Of a DNA stretch of 64,000 bases, positions 40,501 to 48,714 are shown in pieces. This DNA comes from DASSFZ01 sp035292585 (GTDB lineage Bacteria > Chloroflexota > Anaerolineae > Fen-1058): positions 1-64,000 of the forward strand of contig DATDPU010000175.1 of assembly GCA_035292585.1 (NCBI GenBank), in the 5' to 3' direction. Under the pieces are notes generated by a model. The model was not told where the DNA came from. It was given only the letters and a program-made list of their open reading frames with translations, and ran no database searches. Both the position numbers and the translations under genes were made by a program. The stretch's first letter is position 1; each line of letters opens with the position of its first letter.

Positions 40501-43500
40501 GCCGAGCTGGCCGACCTGGTGGGCTACTTCGTCAATCCGGTCGTGCTGCGCGCGAACCTCGCCGGGCCGCCTGCGTTTATCGAGCTGCTGAACCGTACGC
40601 GCCAAACGGTGCTGGCCGCTTTTGCGCATCAAGATTATCCGTTCAGCTTGCTGGTCGAACGCTTGCAACCCGAACGCGATCCCAGCCGATCGCCCCTCTT
40701 CCAGGTGATGTTCATCTGGCAACAATCGCCGTTGTCGAGCCATGCAGGCCTGGCGGCGCTGGCGCTGGGCGAGGCCGGGGCGCGCCTAAACCTGGGCGGG
40801 CTGTCGCTGGAAGCGGTGGCGCTGGAACAACGCGCCGCGCAATTCGATCTCACGCTGGTGATGGCCGAGCTGGCCGGCGGCCTGGGCGTTTCGCTGCAAT
40901 ACAACCGCGACCTGTTTGACGCAGCGACGATCGCCCGCATGTTGGAGCACTGGCGAGTTCTATTAGAAGGCATCGTCGCGCAGCCGGAGCAAAGGCTTTC
41001 CGATTTGCCGCTCTTGACGCAGTCCGAGCGGCAACAATTGCTCGCGGCGTGGAACGATACGCTGACGGACTATCCACGGGAGAAGTGCGTCCACGAGCTG
41101 TTCGAGGCGCAAGCGGGGCGCACTCCGGGCGCGACGGCGGTCGCTTTTGAAGACCAGCGCCTCACCTACCAGGAGCTGAACGAGAGGGCTAATCAACTGG
41201 CGCATTATCTGCGAACGCGCGAAGTAAAGCCGGGCGTGCGGGTCGCCATTTGCGTCGACCGCTCGCCGGAAATGCTGGTGGGGCTGTTGGGCATCCTCAA
41301 AGCCGGGGCGGCGTATGTGCCGCTCGACCCGGCGTACCCGGAAGAGCGGCTGGCTTTCATCCTTGAGGATTCACGCGCGTCGGTGTTGCTCACGCAGGCG
41401 CACCTGGCCGATGGACTTCACGTGTTGCGTAATGCGAATCACGTCATACGCCTGGACGCCGATTGGCCCGCCATTACCCAATCGCCAATTACCAATTCCC
41501 AATCTCCCGCTACTTCCGAAAACCTGGCCTACGTCATCTACACTTCCGGCTCGACCGGCAAGCCCAAGGGCGTTCAAATTCCGCATCGCGCCGTCGTCAA
41601 CTTCTTAAGCTCGATGCGCGAGCGGCCGGGGCTGGCGCAGCACGACATCCTCCTGTCGGTCACAACGCTCTCCTTCGACATCGCCGGTCTCGAACTCTTC
41701 CTGCCGTTGATCGCCGGCGCTCGCGTCGTCCTGGTCAGCCGCGACGTGGCCGCGGACGGCGCGCGTTTGTCCGAAGCGTTGGCGTGCACCGGCGCGACGG
41801 TCATGCAAGCGACGCCGGCCACCTGGCGCCTGCTGTTGGAAGCCGGCTGGCAGGGCGACTCCCGCTTGAAGATTCTGTGCGGCGGCGAAGCGTTCCCGCG
41901 CGAGCTGGCGAATCAGTTGGCGGCCAGAAGCGCATCGCTCTGGAATATGTACGGCCCGACCGAGACGACGATCTGGTCTACGACCGGCCAGGTGTTCGAC
42001 GGAGAAGGATTTGTCCCCATCGGCGATCCGATCGCCAATACGCAGATTTACATTCTGGACGATCAGCTCAACCCTGCGCCGATCGGCGCGCCGGGCGAGC
42101 TGTATATCGGCGGCGAGGGTTTGGCCTGGGGGTATCTCAATCGACCCGATCTGACGGCGGAGAAGTTCATCCCCAACCCGTTTGCAACGACGGACGACGA
42201 ACGACCAACGACGAACAAGGCCGTACGGCCTTCGTCATTCGTCCATCGTCGTTCGTCTTCACGCCTTTACCGGACTGGTGATTTGGTGCGTTACCTGCCG
42301 GATGGTCGCATTGAATTCCTCGGCCGCATCGACCATCAAGTGAAGGTGCGCGGCTTTCGCATCGAGCTGGCCGAGATCGAGAGCGTGCTGCGCCAGCATC
42401 CGGCGGTGCAAGAATGCGTGGTCGTCGCTCAAGCGTGGGGCGCTTCCGCCGACAAACGGCTGGCGGCGTATCTTGTGCCGAAGGCCGATCTATCCTCATC
42501 CTTCACCCTTCATCCCTCATCCTTCACCCTTCATCCCTCATCCTTCATCCCTGAGTTGCGCGCGTTTCTGCGGTCGAAGTTGCCGGAGTACATGCTGCCC
42601 GCGTCCTTTGTCATGTTGGATGCGCTGCCCTTGACGCCCAACGGCAAGGTGAACCGCCGGGCGCTGCCCGCCCCGGAAGCATCGGCCGGATCGGGGGCGA
42701 CCGAGGCCCCGCCTCGGAGCGAGTTGGAGCAGACCATTGCCCAAATCTGGCGCGAGGTGCTCCAGGTGGAGCGCGTAGGCATCCACGACAACTTCTTCGA
42801 TCTCGGCGGGCATTCGCTGCTCCTGGCGCGTGTCCATCGCCGGCTGCGGGAAGTCTTGCCGCGCGAGCTGACCGTGGTCGAATTGTTCCAGTATCCGACG
42901 ATCGGCGCGCTGGCCCGCTATCTCAGCCCAACGGAAGGTGAAGCGATCACACCTCGGCCGGGGGCTGGCCGCGCCCGGAAGCGTCGAGAATTGATCAAAC
43001 AGCCCGAGGCAGGCATCGCCGTCATCGGCATGACCGGCCGCTTCCCCGGCGCGAAAAACCTCGACGAGTTTTGGCGGAACTTGTGCGAGGGGAAAGAGTC
43101 GATCGCGTTCTTTTCAGACGCAGAGGTGCAAGCCTCCGGTGTCGACCCGGCGCTGCTGGCCGATCCGAACTACGTCAAAGCCGGCTCGGTGTTGGAAGAC
43201 GTTGAAGCCTTCGACGCCGATTTCTTTGGGTATAACCCGCGCGAAACCGAGATCATCGACCCACAACACCGGCTGTTCCTCGAATGCGCGTGGGAAGTGC
43301 TGGAGCACGCGGGTTACGATTCGGAACGGTATCAGGGGCGCATCGGTGTGTACGCGGGCGTGGGACTGAACTCATACTTGCTCAACAATCTCCAATCGAA
43401 TCGCGATCTCATGCAATCGGTGGGCGGGTATCAGACTTTCATCGGCAACGACAAAGATTTCGTGCCCACGCGCGTCTCCTACAAGCTGAACCTCACCGGC

Positions 43501-46500
43501 CCCAGCGTCAACGTGCAAACGGCGTGCTCCAGCTCGCTCGTGGCGATTCACCTGGCGTGCCAGAGCCTGCTGACCGGCGAATGCGACATGGCGTTGGCCG
43601 GCGGCGTGTCCATCAGCCTGCCGCAAAAGGCCGGGTATCTCTATCAAGAGCGCGGCATCGCGTCGCCCGATGGTCACTGCCGGGCGTTCGACGCCCAGGC
43701 CCAGGGCACGGTGCGCGGCAGCGGCGTGGGGGTGGTCGTGCTCAAGCGTTTGGCGGAAGCCGTCGCCGATCGCGATCCGATCTACGCCGTGATCAAAGGC
43801 TCGGCGATCAACAACGACGGCTCGCTCAAAGTCGGCTACACCGCGCCGAGCGTCGAAGGGCAGGCCGAGGTGATCGCCGAAGCGCTGGCTGTGGCCGGCG
43901 TGGAACCGGAGACGATCTCTTACGTGGAGGCGCACGGCACCGGCACCGAGATCGGCGACCCGATCGAAGTCACGGCCCTGACGCAAGCCTTTGGGAACGG
44001 CGGTGGGCAGACGGGCTATTGCGCGCTCGGCTCGCTCAAGACCAACATCGGGCACCTGGACACCGCCGCCGGGGTGGCCGGTTTTATCAAGACGGTCTTG
44101 GCGCTCCGGCAGCGGCAAATCCCGCCGAGCCTGCACTTTGAAGCGCCGAACCCCCAGATCGATTTCGAGCACAGCCCCTTTTACGTGAACACCGCGTTGT
44201 CCGGTTGGAAAGCCGGGCGCGCGCCTCGCCGGGCCGGGGTCAGCTCCTTCGGCATCGGCGGCGCCAACGCGCACGTGGTGTTGGAAGAAGCGCCGCCCCC
44301 CGAACCGTCGAGCGCCACGCGACCCTGGCAGTTGCTGTTGCTTTCGGCCAAAACGAGCACGGCGTTGGAAACCGCTACGGCGAACCTGGCTGCGCATCTG
44401 AAACAAAATCCCGATCTGAACCTGGCCGATGCAGCCTACACCTTGCAAGTGGGACGGCATCGGCTGAACCATCGCCGCGCGGTGATTTGCCAGGACGCGC
44501 CCGATGCTATCGCCGCATTGGAGACGCTTGACCCCCAGCGCGTGTTGACGGGCGCGCAGGAGCTGAAGGAACGCCCGGTTGCCTTCATGTTCACGGGGCA
44601 GGGGGCGCAGTACGTTGGCATGGCCCAGGAGCTGTATCAGACCGAGCCGACTTTCCGCGAGCAGGTCGATCGCTGCGCGGAGCTGCTCCAACCGCACCTG
44701 GGGCTTGACTTGCGCGATCTGCTGTACCCCGATCTAAGCGACGAACGACCTTCGTCTTTCGTCCATCGTCCTCCGTCTGAAGGCGACGGTATACTGGATC
44801 AGACACAGTATACCCAGCCCGCTCTGTTCGTGACGGAGTACGCGCTCGCTCAACTGTGGCTGGAATGGGGCGTGCGTCCGCAGGCGATGATCGGGCACAG
44901 CATCGGCGAGTACGTGGCCGCTTGCCTGGCCGGCGTGTTCTCGCTCGAAGCTGCGCTGGCGCTGGTAGCGGCGCGCGGGCGGCTGATGCAGCAATTGCCC
45001 GGCGGCGCGATGTTGGCCGTGCCGTTGCCGGAGCGCGAGGCGCAACCCTGGCTGGGCGGGTCGCTCTCCATCGCGGCGATCAACGCGCCGGGCATGTGTG
45101 TGGTGTCTGGCCCGACTGAAGCGATCGAGCAGTTGGAACGCCGGCTCAAGGCGCAAGGCGTGGAAGGACGCCGCCTGCACACCTCGCACGCCTTCCATTC
45201 GGCGCTGATGGAGCCGATTCTAGAACCGTTCACCGAGCAGGTGAAGCGCGTCCGGCTCAACCCGCCCCGTATCCCGTGCGTCTCTAACGTCACCGGCGAT
45301 TGGCTGACGGCGGCGGAGGCCACCGACCCGAACTATTGGGCGCGGCATCTGCGCCAGGCGGTGCGTTTCGCCGACGGCGTCGGACGCTTGCTCGCGGAAC
45401 CCACGCAGGTGCTGTTGGAAGTCGGGCCGGGTCGGACGTTGAGCACGCTGGCCCTGCGACATCCGGCCAAACGCGCCGAGCACGTCGTCCTCGGTTCGCT
45501 GCGCCACGCGCAGGATCGGCAATCGGACGTGGCGTTCGAGTTGAGCACGTTAGGCAAGTTGTGGCTGGCCGGTGTGGCGGTGGACTGGGCGGGCTTTTAC
45601 GCGCACGAGCAGCGCCGCCGCCTGCCGTTGCCCACGTATCCCTTCGAGCGCCAACGCTACTGGATTGAGCCGCAACCGGCGGATCAACCTTCCGCCCGGC
45701 GGAGCGTGGCTAAGAAAGCAGACCCGGCCGATTGGTTCTACGTCCCCTCGTGGAAACGATCCGATTTGGCGCGCGCAGTGAGCGCCAGGCCGGTTCCATC
45801 TCGCTGGTTGGTGTTTGTCGATGAGTGCGGGTTGGGCGCGCAGCTGATCGGTCGGTTGGAGCAAGCGGGCCACGACGTGGTCCGCGTGCAGGTCGGAGCA
45901 TCGTTCGCGCAGCTGAACGATCGGGCGTATGCCCTGCATCCGGCTCACGCGGATGACTATGCGGCTTTGCTCAAAGATTTGCAGGGTCAGGCAAAACTGC
46001 CTCAGGTGATCGTCCACTTGTGGAACGTCACGCCGGACGACCAAATCGGGGCAGGACTGGCCGGGTTTGATCAGACGCAAGACAGGAGCTTTTACAGCTT
46101 GCTCTTCCTCGCCCAGGCGATCGGAAACCACGGCGCGCCGGACGAGATTCGCCTGGCGGTGATCTCCAGCAACCTGCAAGAAGTGATCGGCGACGAATCG
46201 CTCTGCCCCGAAAAGGCCACACTGCTGGGGCCGGTTCAGATCATTCCGCGCGAGTACCCCAACCTCAGCTGCCGCAGCATCGACGTGGCGCTGCCGCAGA
46301 CGGCGAGCCAGACTCAGCCGCTTGTCGAGGCGTTGTTGACGGAGCTCAAGGTCGAGACCGCCGATCCCATCGTCGCTTACCGGGGAAAGCATCGCTGGGT
46401 GCAGACCTTTGAACCTCTACGTTTGGACAAGCCCGAAGCATCGACGCCGCGCTTGAGACATGGCGGGGTCTATCTCATCACCGGTGGATTGGGCGGCATG

Positions 46501-48714
46501 GGTTTGACGCTGGCGCAGCACCTGGCCGAGACCATGCAGGCCAAACTGATCCTGACCGGTCGATCGGCGTTGCCGGCCGCGGAGGAATGGGCGCGCTGGC
46601 TCGCGACGCACGACGAGCACGATGCGGTCAGCCGCAAGATTCGCCAGGTGCAGCAGCTTGAGGCATCGGGCGCTGAGGTGATTGCCCTCCGCGCGGATGT
46701 GACCGACCCGGCGCAGATGCAAGCCACGATCGCCCAGGCGACGGCGCACTTCGGCCCGATCAACGGCGTCATCCACGCGGCCGGCGTTCCCGGCGGCGGC
46801 GTCATTCCGTTGAAGACGCGCGAGATGGCCGAACGGGTCATGGCCGCGAAGATCAAAGGCGCGCTGGTTCTATCCGACCTGTTACAGGCTGCGCCGCTGG
46901 ATTTCTTCATCCTCTGTTCTTCGATCAACTCGGTGGTTGGGCGAGCGGGACAGGTGGATTACGTTGCGGCGAACGCGTTCCTCGACGCCTTCGTTCATGC
47001 GAGCCTTCAGCCGGCGATCGGCGTCAATTGGGAAACCTGGCGTGAGGTCGGGATGGCGGCCGCGACCCTGAAGGAACTGACCGGCGCACCGGCTGCTTCG
47101 GAGGCGCCGCCGCGCAAGGTGGATCATCCGTTGCTCGACGAGTGCATCTTCGAGAGCGAGACATCTAGCGCGTACACGACTCACTTCACGGTGCAGCGAC
47201 ACTGGGTATTGCACGAGCACGGAGTCCTGGGCAAGCCGACGCTGCCCGGAACGGCTTATCTGGAAATGGCCCGCGCGGCTTACGCGCTCCGCGCCGGAGC
47301 GGGGGCCATCGAAATTCGAGACGCGCACTTCCTCACGCCGCTGATCGCGGCTGAAGACGAGGCGAAGCAAGTTCGCACCGTGTTGAAGAAACAGGGCGAT
47401 GCTTTTGCTTTCTCCGTGCTGAGCCGGTCGGGTGATGCCTGGCAGGAGCATGCCCGGGGAACCATCGCGCCTCTAGGAACGGCGGCGCCGGTTGGAGAAC
47501 TGCTGAACGAAGCGGAGATCCGCTGTCGAGAACAAACGATCGCGGACCCACTGGCGCAGACCCGATTGGGCGGCTTCGATTTGCAGCGGCGGACGATCCG
47601 GCGCGGCTCGTCGCCGGACGGCGAGCCGTTGGCGGTGGACTCGATCGTCATTGCGGAAACTGATGCGCAAGCGCGGTCGATGGAGTTCGGCCCACGCTGG
47701 CACAGTCTGCGCTGGGTCAAGTTGGGCGCGCGGGAGGGGCTGGCGCTGCTCGAACTGCCTGAAACCTTCAGCGCCGATATTCAACTTTACGGGCTGCATC
47801 CCGCGCTGCTCGATTTGGCGACCAGCTGCTTGCGGTTGTTCAAGAGCCAGGGGAGTTACCTGCCGCTGTCGTACAAGCGCCTGCGAATGTGGCGGCCGCT
47901 GCCGGCGCGCATCTACAGCCATGTGCGCTTCGCCGGCGGCGACCCGGCTCAGGGCGTGACGCTGCGCTTCGACGTGACGCTATTAGACGAACAGGGCAGG
48001 GCGCTGGTCGAAATCGAAGAGTTCGCCGTGATGCGCATCGACGATGTCGGCAAGCTCGGCGCGGTATCTCGATCGGCTGCGCTGTCGCCGGCACTTTCTG
48101 AAAACGGTCACGTATCGGGCGGTTCCGAGGCGCTGGTCCGGCTGCTTCAAGACGATCTCAAAGACGGCTTGTCGTCTGCTGACGGGATCGCGGTCTTCGA
48201 ACGTGTACTGGGAAGCGGGTTGCGCCGCGTCGTCGTCTCCACGCGCGATCTCGCGGCCCGGATCGAGCGCAGCCGTGCGCGCGCGCCGGAGACGGCACAC
48301 GACGCGGCGGCCCCCAAGCCTAAACATCCGCGCCCGCCGCTGCTGACCGCTTACGCAGCGCCGCGAAATCAGGTCGAGCAACAGCTCGCCGAAATCTGGC
48401 AAGGCGTGCTTGGGATTGATGCGGTCGGCGTCCACGATAACTTTTTCGACCTGGGCGGCGATTCGCTGCTGATCACCCAGATTCATAGCCGGCTCAAAAC
48501 GCGGTTCGACACCGATCTGTCCATCGCCAGCTTGATGCAATACCCCACCATTGCCCAACTCGCGCCGTTGCTGAATCGGGAAAACGGCGCGGAGCTGGCC
48601 GGGTTGGAGGCGGCGCGCGATCGAGCGAGCAGGCAAAAAGAGGCGCTGAAACAGCGGAAACAGAAGCTGCTGAAGAAAAACAAGCCTGACTCAACTCGGC
48701 AAGGCTCGGCATGA
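37564..48714 (+). CDS. Hybrid megasynthase FAAL-ACP-C-A-PCP-KS-AT-KR-DH-ACP
   Basis: 3716 residues, GGAGG ribosome site. Fatty acyl-AMP ligase 1-580 (YTSGSTAAPRG near 178); ACP about 600-690 (LGLDSLM); condensation 700-1135 (HHIIADF); adenylation 1170-1700 (TSGSTGKPKG; A3-A5 residues D-I-L-Q-L-G-M-I-W-K, nearly the glycine code DILQLGLIWK); PCP about 1715-1790 (LGGHSLL); KS 1815-2240 (Cys1988 in TACSSS, EAHGTGT, NIGHLD); AT 2340-2640 (GHSIGE Ser2446, HAFH as for malonyl-CoA); KR 2720-3170 (ITGGLGGMG, Y in VDYVAANAF); DH 3190-3480 (HGVLGKPTLP; HPALLD); ACP 3590-3665; basic tail. It should activate a fatty acid, add Gly and one reduced, dehydrated ketide. KR before DH is unusual. Dispersed repeats are translated at about 1303-1316, 1541-1567, 1645-1664 and 2391-2408. 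Its stop overlaps the next gene (ATGA). Confidence 0.95.
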   Translation: MSLRLPDSISVSATLVDLVRWRALQQPDQLAYTFLVDGETEEACLTYGELDERACAIGAQMQSLGAFGERVLLLYPPGLDYIAAFFGCLYAGAIAVPAYPPDPTRLNRTLPRLQAIVADAQATIVLTLSPILSMAEVLFDQAPDLKALRWLATDQVSRPADEWNGPKIGGDDLAFLQYTSGSTAAPRGVMLTHHNLLHNSARIQAYFEHSPESRGVVWLPPYHDMGLIGGILQPLYGGFPVTLMSPIDFLKRPVRWLQAISRYQATISGGPNFAYDLCARKITPEERARLDLSRWEIAFNGAEPVRRETLERFAETFAECGFRREAFYPCYGLAEATLIVSGGFRAAPPVTLTVSSAALRQNRVEVAPPAHPEAYALVGCGCTLADQQIEVVNPDTLRVCSPGQIGEIWVAGPNVAQGYWNQPDKTTETFHARLDTGAGPYLRTGDLGFLQNDELYVTGRLKDLIIIRGRNHYPQDIELTVEKSHPALRPGCCAAFSISVDGDERLVVAQEVGRQGADANEVIQAIRQAVTEQHELQVYAVMLLEAGSIPKTSSGKIQRHACRAAFLADSLEVAARSVLEIKPVETTPQFDPHLTFIRKALAAVNEPAARQTLLTLFLQEQAARVLRVSTAQVDAQHSLSTLGLDSLMAVELQHAVETGLGVVAPMVDFMQDAGLAQLAAQLLAELEAPAHQPLDLAALADTAQADPILSHGQRAMWFLHQLAPESAAYNISSAVRIRSELDLPALQRAFQALVDRHPSLRTTFLPDGSTPRIHEHAQVFFQAEDASTWNEAALNERLIQAAHTPFDLEHGPLFRVHLFSRSVGEHVLLLVAHHIIADFWSLALLARDLETLYTSERKGMPASLPPLARRYADYAHAQAGRLAGPAGERLWEYWRQQLAGELPALNLPTDRPRPPAQTYRGASQALALSAELTRDLKVLSRAQGVTLYTTLLAAFQTLLYRYTGQHDILVGSPTAGRSAAELADLVGYFVNPVVLRANLAGPPAFIELLNRTRQTVLAAFAHQDYPFSLLVERLQPERDPSRSPLFQVMFIWQQSPLSSHAGLAALALGEAGARLNLGGLSLEAVALEQRAAQFDLTLVMAELAGGLGVSLQYNRDLFDAATIARMLEHWRVLLEGIVAQPEQRLSDLPLLTQSERQQLLAAWNDTLTDYPREKCVHELFEAQAGRTPGATAVAFEDQRLTYQELNERANQLAHYLRTREVKPGVRVAICVDRSPEMLVGLLGILKAGAAYVPLDPAYPEERLAFILEDSRASVLLTQAHLADGLHVLRNANHVIRLDADWPAITQSPITNSQSPATSENLAYVIYTSGSTGKPKGVQIPHRAVVNFLSSMRERPGLAQHDILLSVTTLSFDIAGLELFLPLIAGARVVLVSRDVAADGARLSEALACTGATVMQATPATWRLLLEAGWQGDSRLKILCGGEAFPRELANQLAARSASLWNMYGPTETTIWSTTGQVFDGEGFVPIGDPIANTQIYILDDQLNPAPIGAPGELYIGGEGLAWGYLNRPDLTAEKFIPNPFATTDDERPTTNKAVRPSSFVHRRSSSRLYRTGDLVRYLPDGRIEFLGRIDHQVKVRGFRIELAEIESVLRQHPAVQECVVVAQAWGASADKRLAAYLVPKADLSSSFTLHPSSFTLHPSSFIPELRAFLRSKLPEYMLPASFVMLDALPLTPNGKVNRRALPAPEASAGSGATEAPPRSELEQTIAQIWREVLQVERVGIHDNFFDLGGHSLLLARVHRRLREVLPRELTVVELFQYPTIGALARYLSPTEGEAITPRPGAGRARKRRELIKQPEAGIAVIGMTGRFPGAKNLDEFWRNLCEGKESIAFFSDAEVQASGVDPALLADPNYVKAGSVLEDVEAFDADFFGYNPRETEIIDPQHRLFLECAWEVLEHAGYDSERYQGRIGVYAGVGLNSYLLNNLQSNRDLMQSVGGYQTFIGNDKDFVPTRVSYKLNLTGPSVNVQTACSSSLVAIHLACQSLLTGECDMALAGGVSISLPQKAGYLYQERGIASPDGHCRAFDAQAQGTVRGSGVGVVVLKRLAEAVADRDPIYAVIKGSAINNDGSLKVGYTAPSVEGQAEVIAEALAVAGVEPETISYVEAHGTGTEIGDPIEVTALTQAFGNGGGQTGYCALGSLKTNIGHLDTAAGVAGFIKTVLALRQRQIPPSLHFEAPNPQIDFEHSPFYVNTALSGWKAGRAPRRAGVSSFGIGGANAHVVLEEAPPPEPSSATRPWQLLLLSAKTSTALETATANLAAHLKQNPDLNLADAAYTLQVGRHRLNHRRAVICQDAPDAIAALETLDPQRVLTGAQELKERPVAFMFTGQGAQYVGMAQELYQTEPTFREQVDRCAELLQPHLGLDLRDLLYPDLSDERPSSFVHRPPSEGDGILDQTQYTQPALFVTEYALAQLWLEWGVRPQAMIGHSIGEYVAACLAGVFSLEAALALVAARGRLMQQLPGGAMLAVPLPEREAQPWLGGSLSIAAINAPGMCVVSGPTEAIEQLERRLKAQGVEGRRLHTSHAFHSALMEPILEPFTEQVKRVRLNPPRIPCVSNVTGDWLTAAEATDPNYWARHLRQAVRFADGVGRLLAEPTQVLLEVGPGRTLSTLALRHPAKRAEHVVLGSLRHAQDRQSDVAFELSTLGKLWLAGVAVDWAGFYAHEQRRRLPLPTYPFERQRYWIEPQPADQPSARRSVAKKADPADWFYVPSWKRSDLARAVSARPVPSRWLVFVDECGLGAQLIGRLEQAGHDVVRVQVGASFAQLNDRAYALHPAHADDYAALLKDLQGQAKLPQVIVHLWNVTPDDQIGAGLAGFDQTQDRSFYSLLFLAQAIGNHGAPDEIRLAVISSNLQEVIGDESLCPEKATLLGPVQIIPREYPNLSCRSIDVALPQTASQTQPLVEALLTELKVETADPIVAYRGKHRWVQTFEPLRLDKPEASTPRLRHGGVYLITGGLGGMGLTLAQHLAETMQAKLILTGRSALPAAEEWARWLATHDEHDAVSRKIRQVQQLEASGAEVIALRADVTDPAQMQATIAQATAHFGPINGVIHAAGVPGGGVIPLKTREMAERVMAAKIKGALVLSDLLQAAPLDFFILCSSINSVVGRAGQVDYVAANAFLDAFVHASLQPAIGVNWETWREVGMAAATLKELTGAPAASEAPPRKVDHPLLDECIFESETSSAYTTHFTVQRHWVLHEHGVLGKPTLPGTAYLEMARAAYALRAGAGAIEIRDAHFLTPLIAAEDEAKQVRTVLKKQGDAFAFSVLSRSGDAWQEHARGTIAPLGTAAPVGELLNEAEIRCREQTIADPLAQTRLGGFDLQRRTIRRGSSPDGEPLAVDSIVIAETDAQARSMEFGPRWHSLRWVKLGAREGLALLELPETFSADIQLYGLHPALLDLATSCLRLFKSQGSYLPLSYKRLRMWRPLPARIYSHVRFAGGDPAQGVTLRFDVTLLDEQGRALVEIEEFAVMRIDDVGKLGAVSRSAALSPALSENGHVSGGSEALVRLLQDDLKDGLSSADGIAVFERVLGSGLRRVVVSTRDLAARIERSRARAPETAHDAAAPKPKHPRPPLLTAYAAPRNQVEQQLAEIWQGVLGIDAVGVHDNFFDLGGDSLLITQIHSRLKTRFDTDLSIASLMQYPTIAQLAPLLNRENGAELAGLEAARDRASRQKEALKQRKQKLLKKNKPDSTRQGSA
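41471..41506. repeat. CCAATTACCAATTCCC-type repeat translated in the A domain
   Basis: CCATTACCCAATCGCCAATT and ACCAATTCCCAATC. It codes for ITQSPITNSQSP just before the A-domain core motif A3, in a surface loop. The frame is kept. Confidence 0.7.
42186..42262. repeat. GACGAA/TTCGTC palindrome translated in the A domain
   Basis: A long imperfect palindrome around the perfect centre AAGGCCGTACGGCCTT (42217-42232), flanked by GACGACGAACGACC and CGTCGTTCGTC. It codes for about 26 residues (TTDDERPTTNKAVRPSSFVH) between NPF and RLYRTGDL, where other A domains have only a few residues. Confidence 0.85.
42496..42551. repeat. 21-bp tandem repeat translated as SSFTLHP units
   Basis: TCATCCTTCACCCTTCATCCC at 42496-42516 (21 bases), an identical copy at 42517-42537 and a partial third at 42538-42551. 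Seven-residue units SSFTLHP result, placed just before LRAFLRSKLPEYM of the A-domain C-terminal subdomain. Confidence 0.9.
44736..44785. repeat. GACGAA/TTCGTC repeat translated in the first AT domain
   Basis: GACGAACGACCTTCGTCTTT then CGTCCATCGTCCTCCGTC. It codes for DERPSSFVHRPPSEGDG in the loop between LLYPDLS and the conserved YTQPALF, at the same place as the inserts at 54400-54480 and 58885-58988. Confidence 0.8.
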
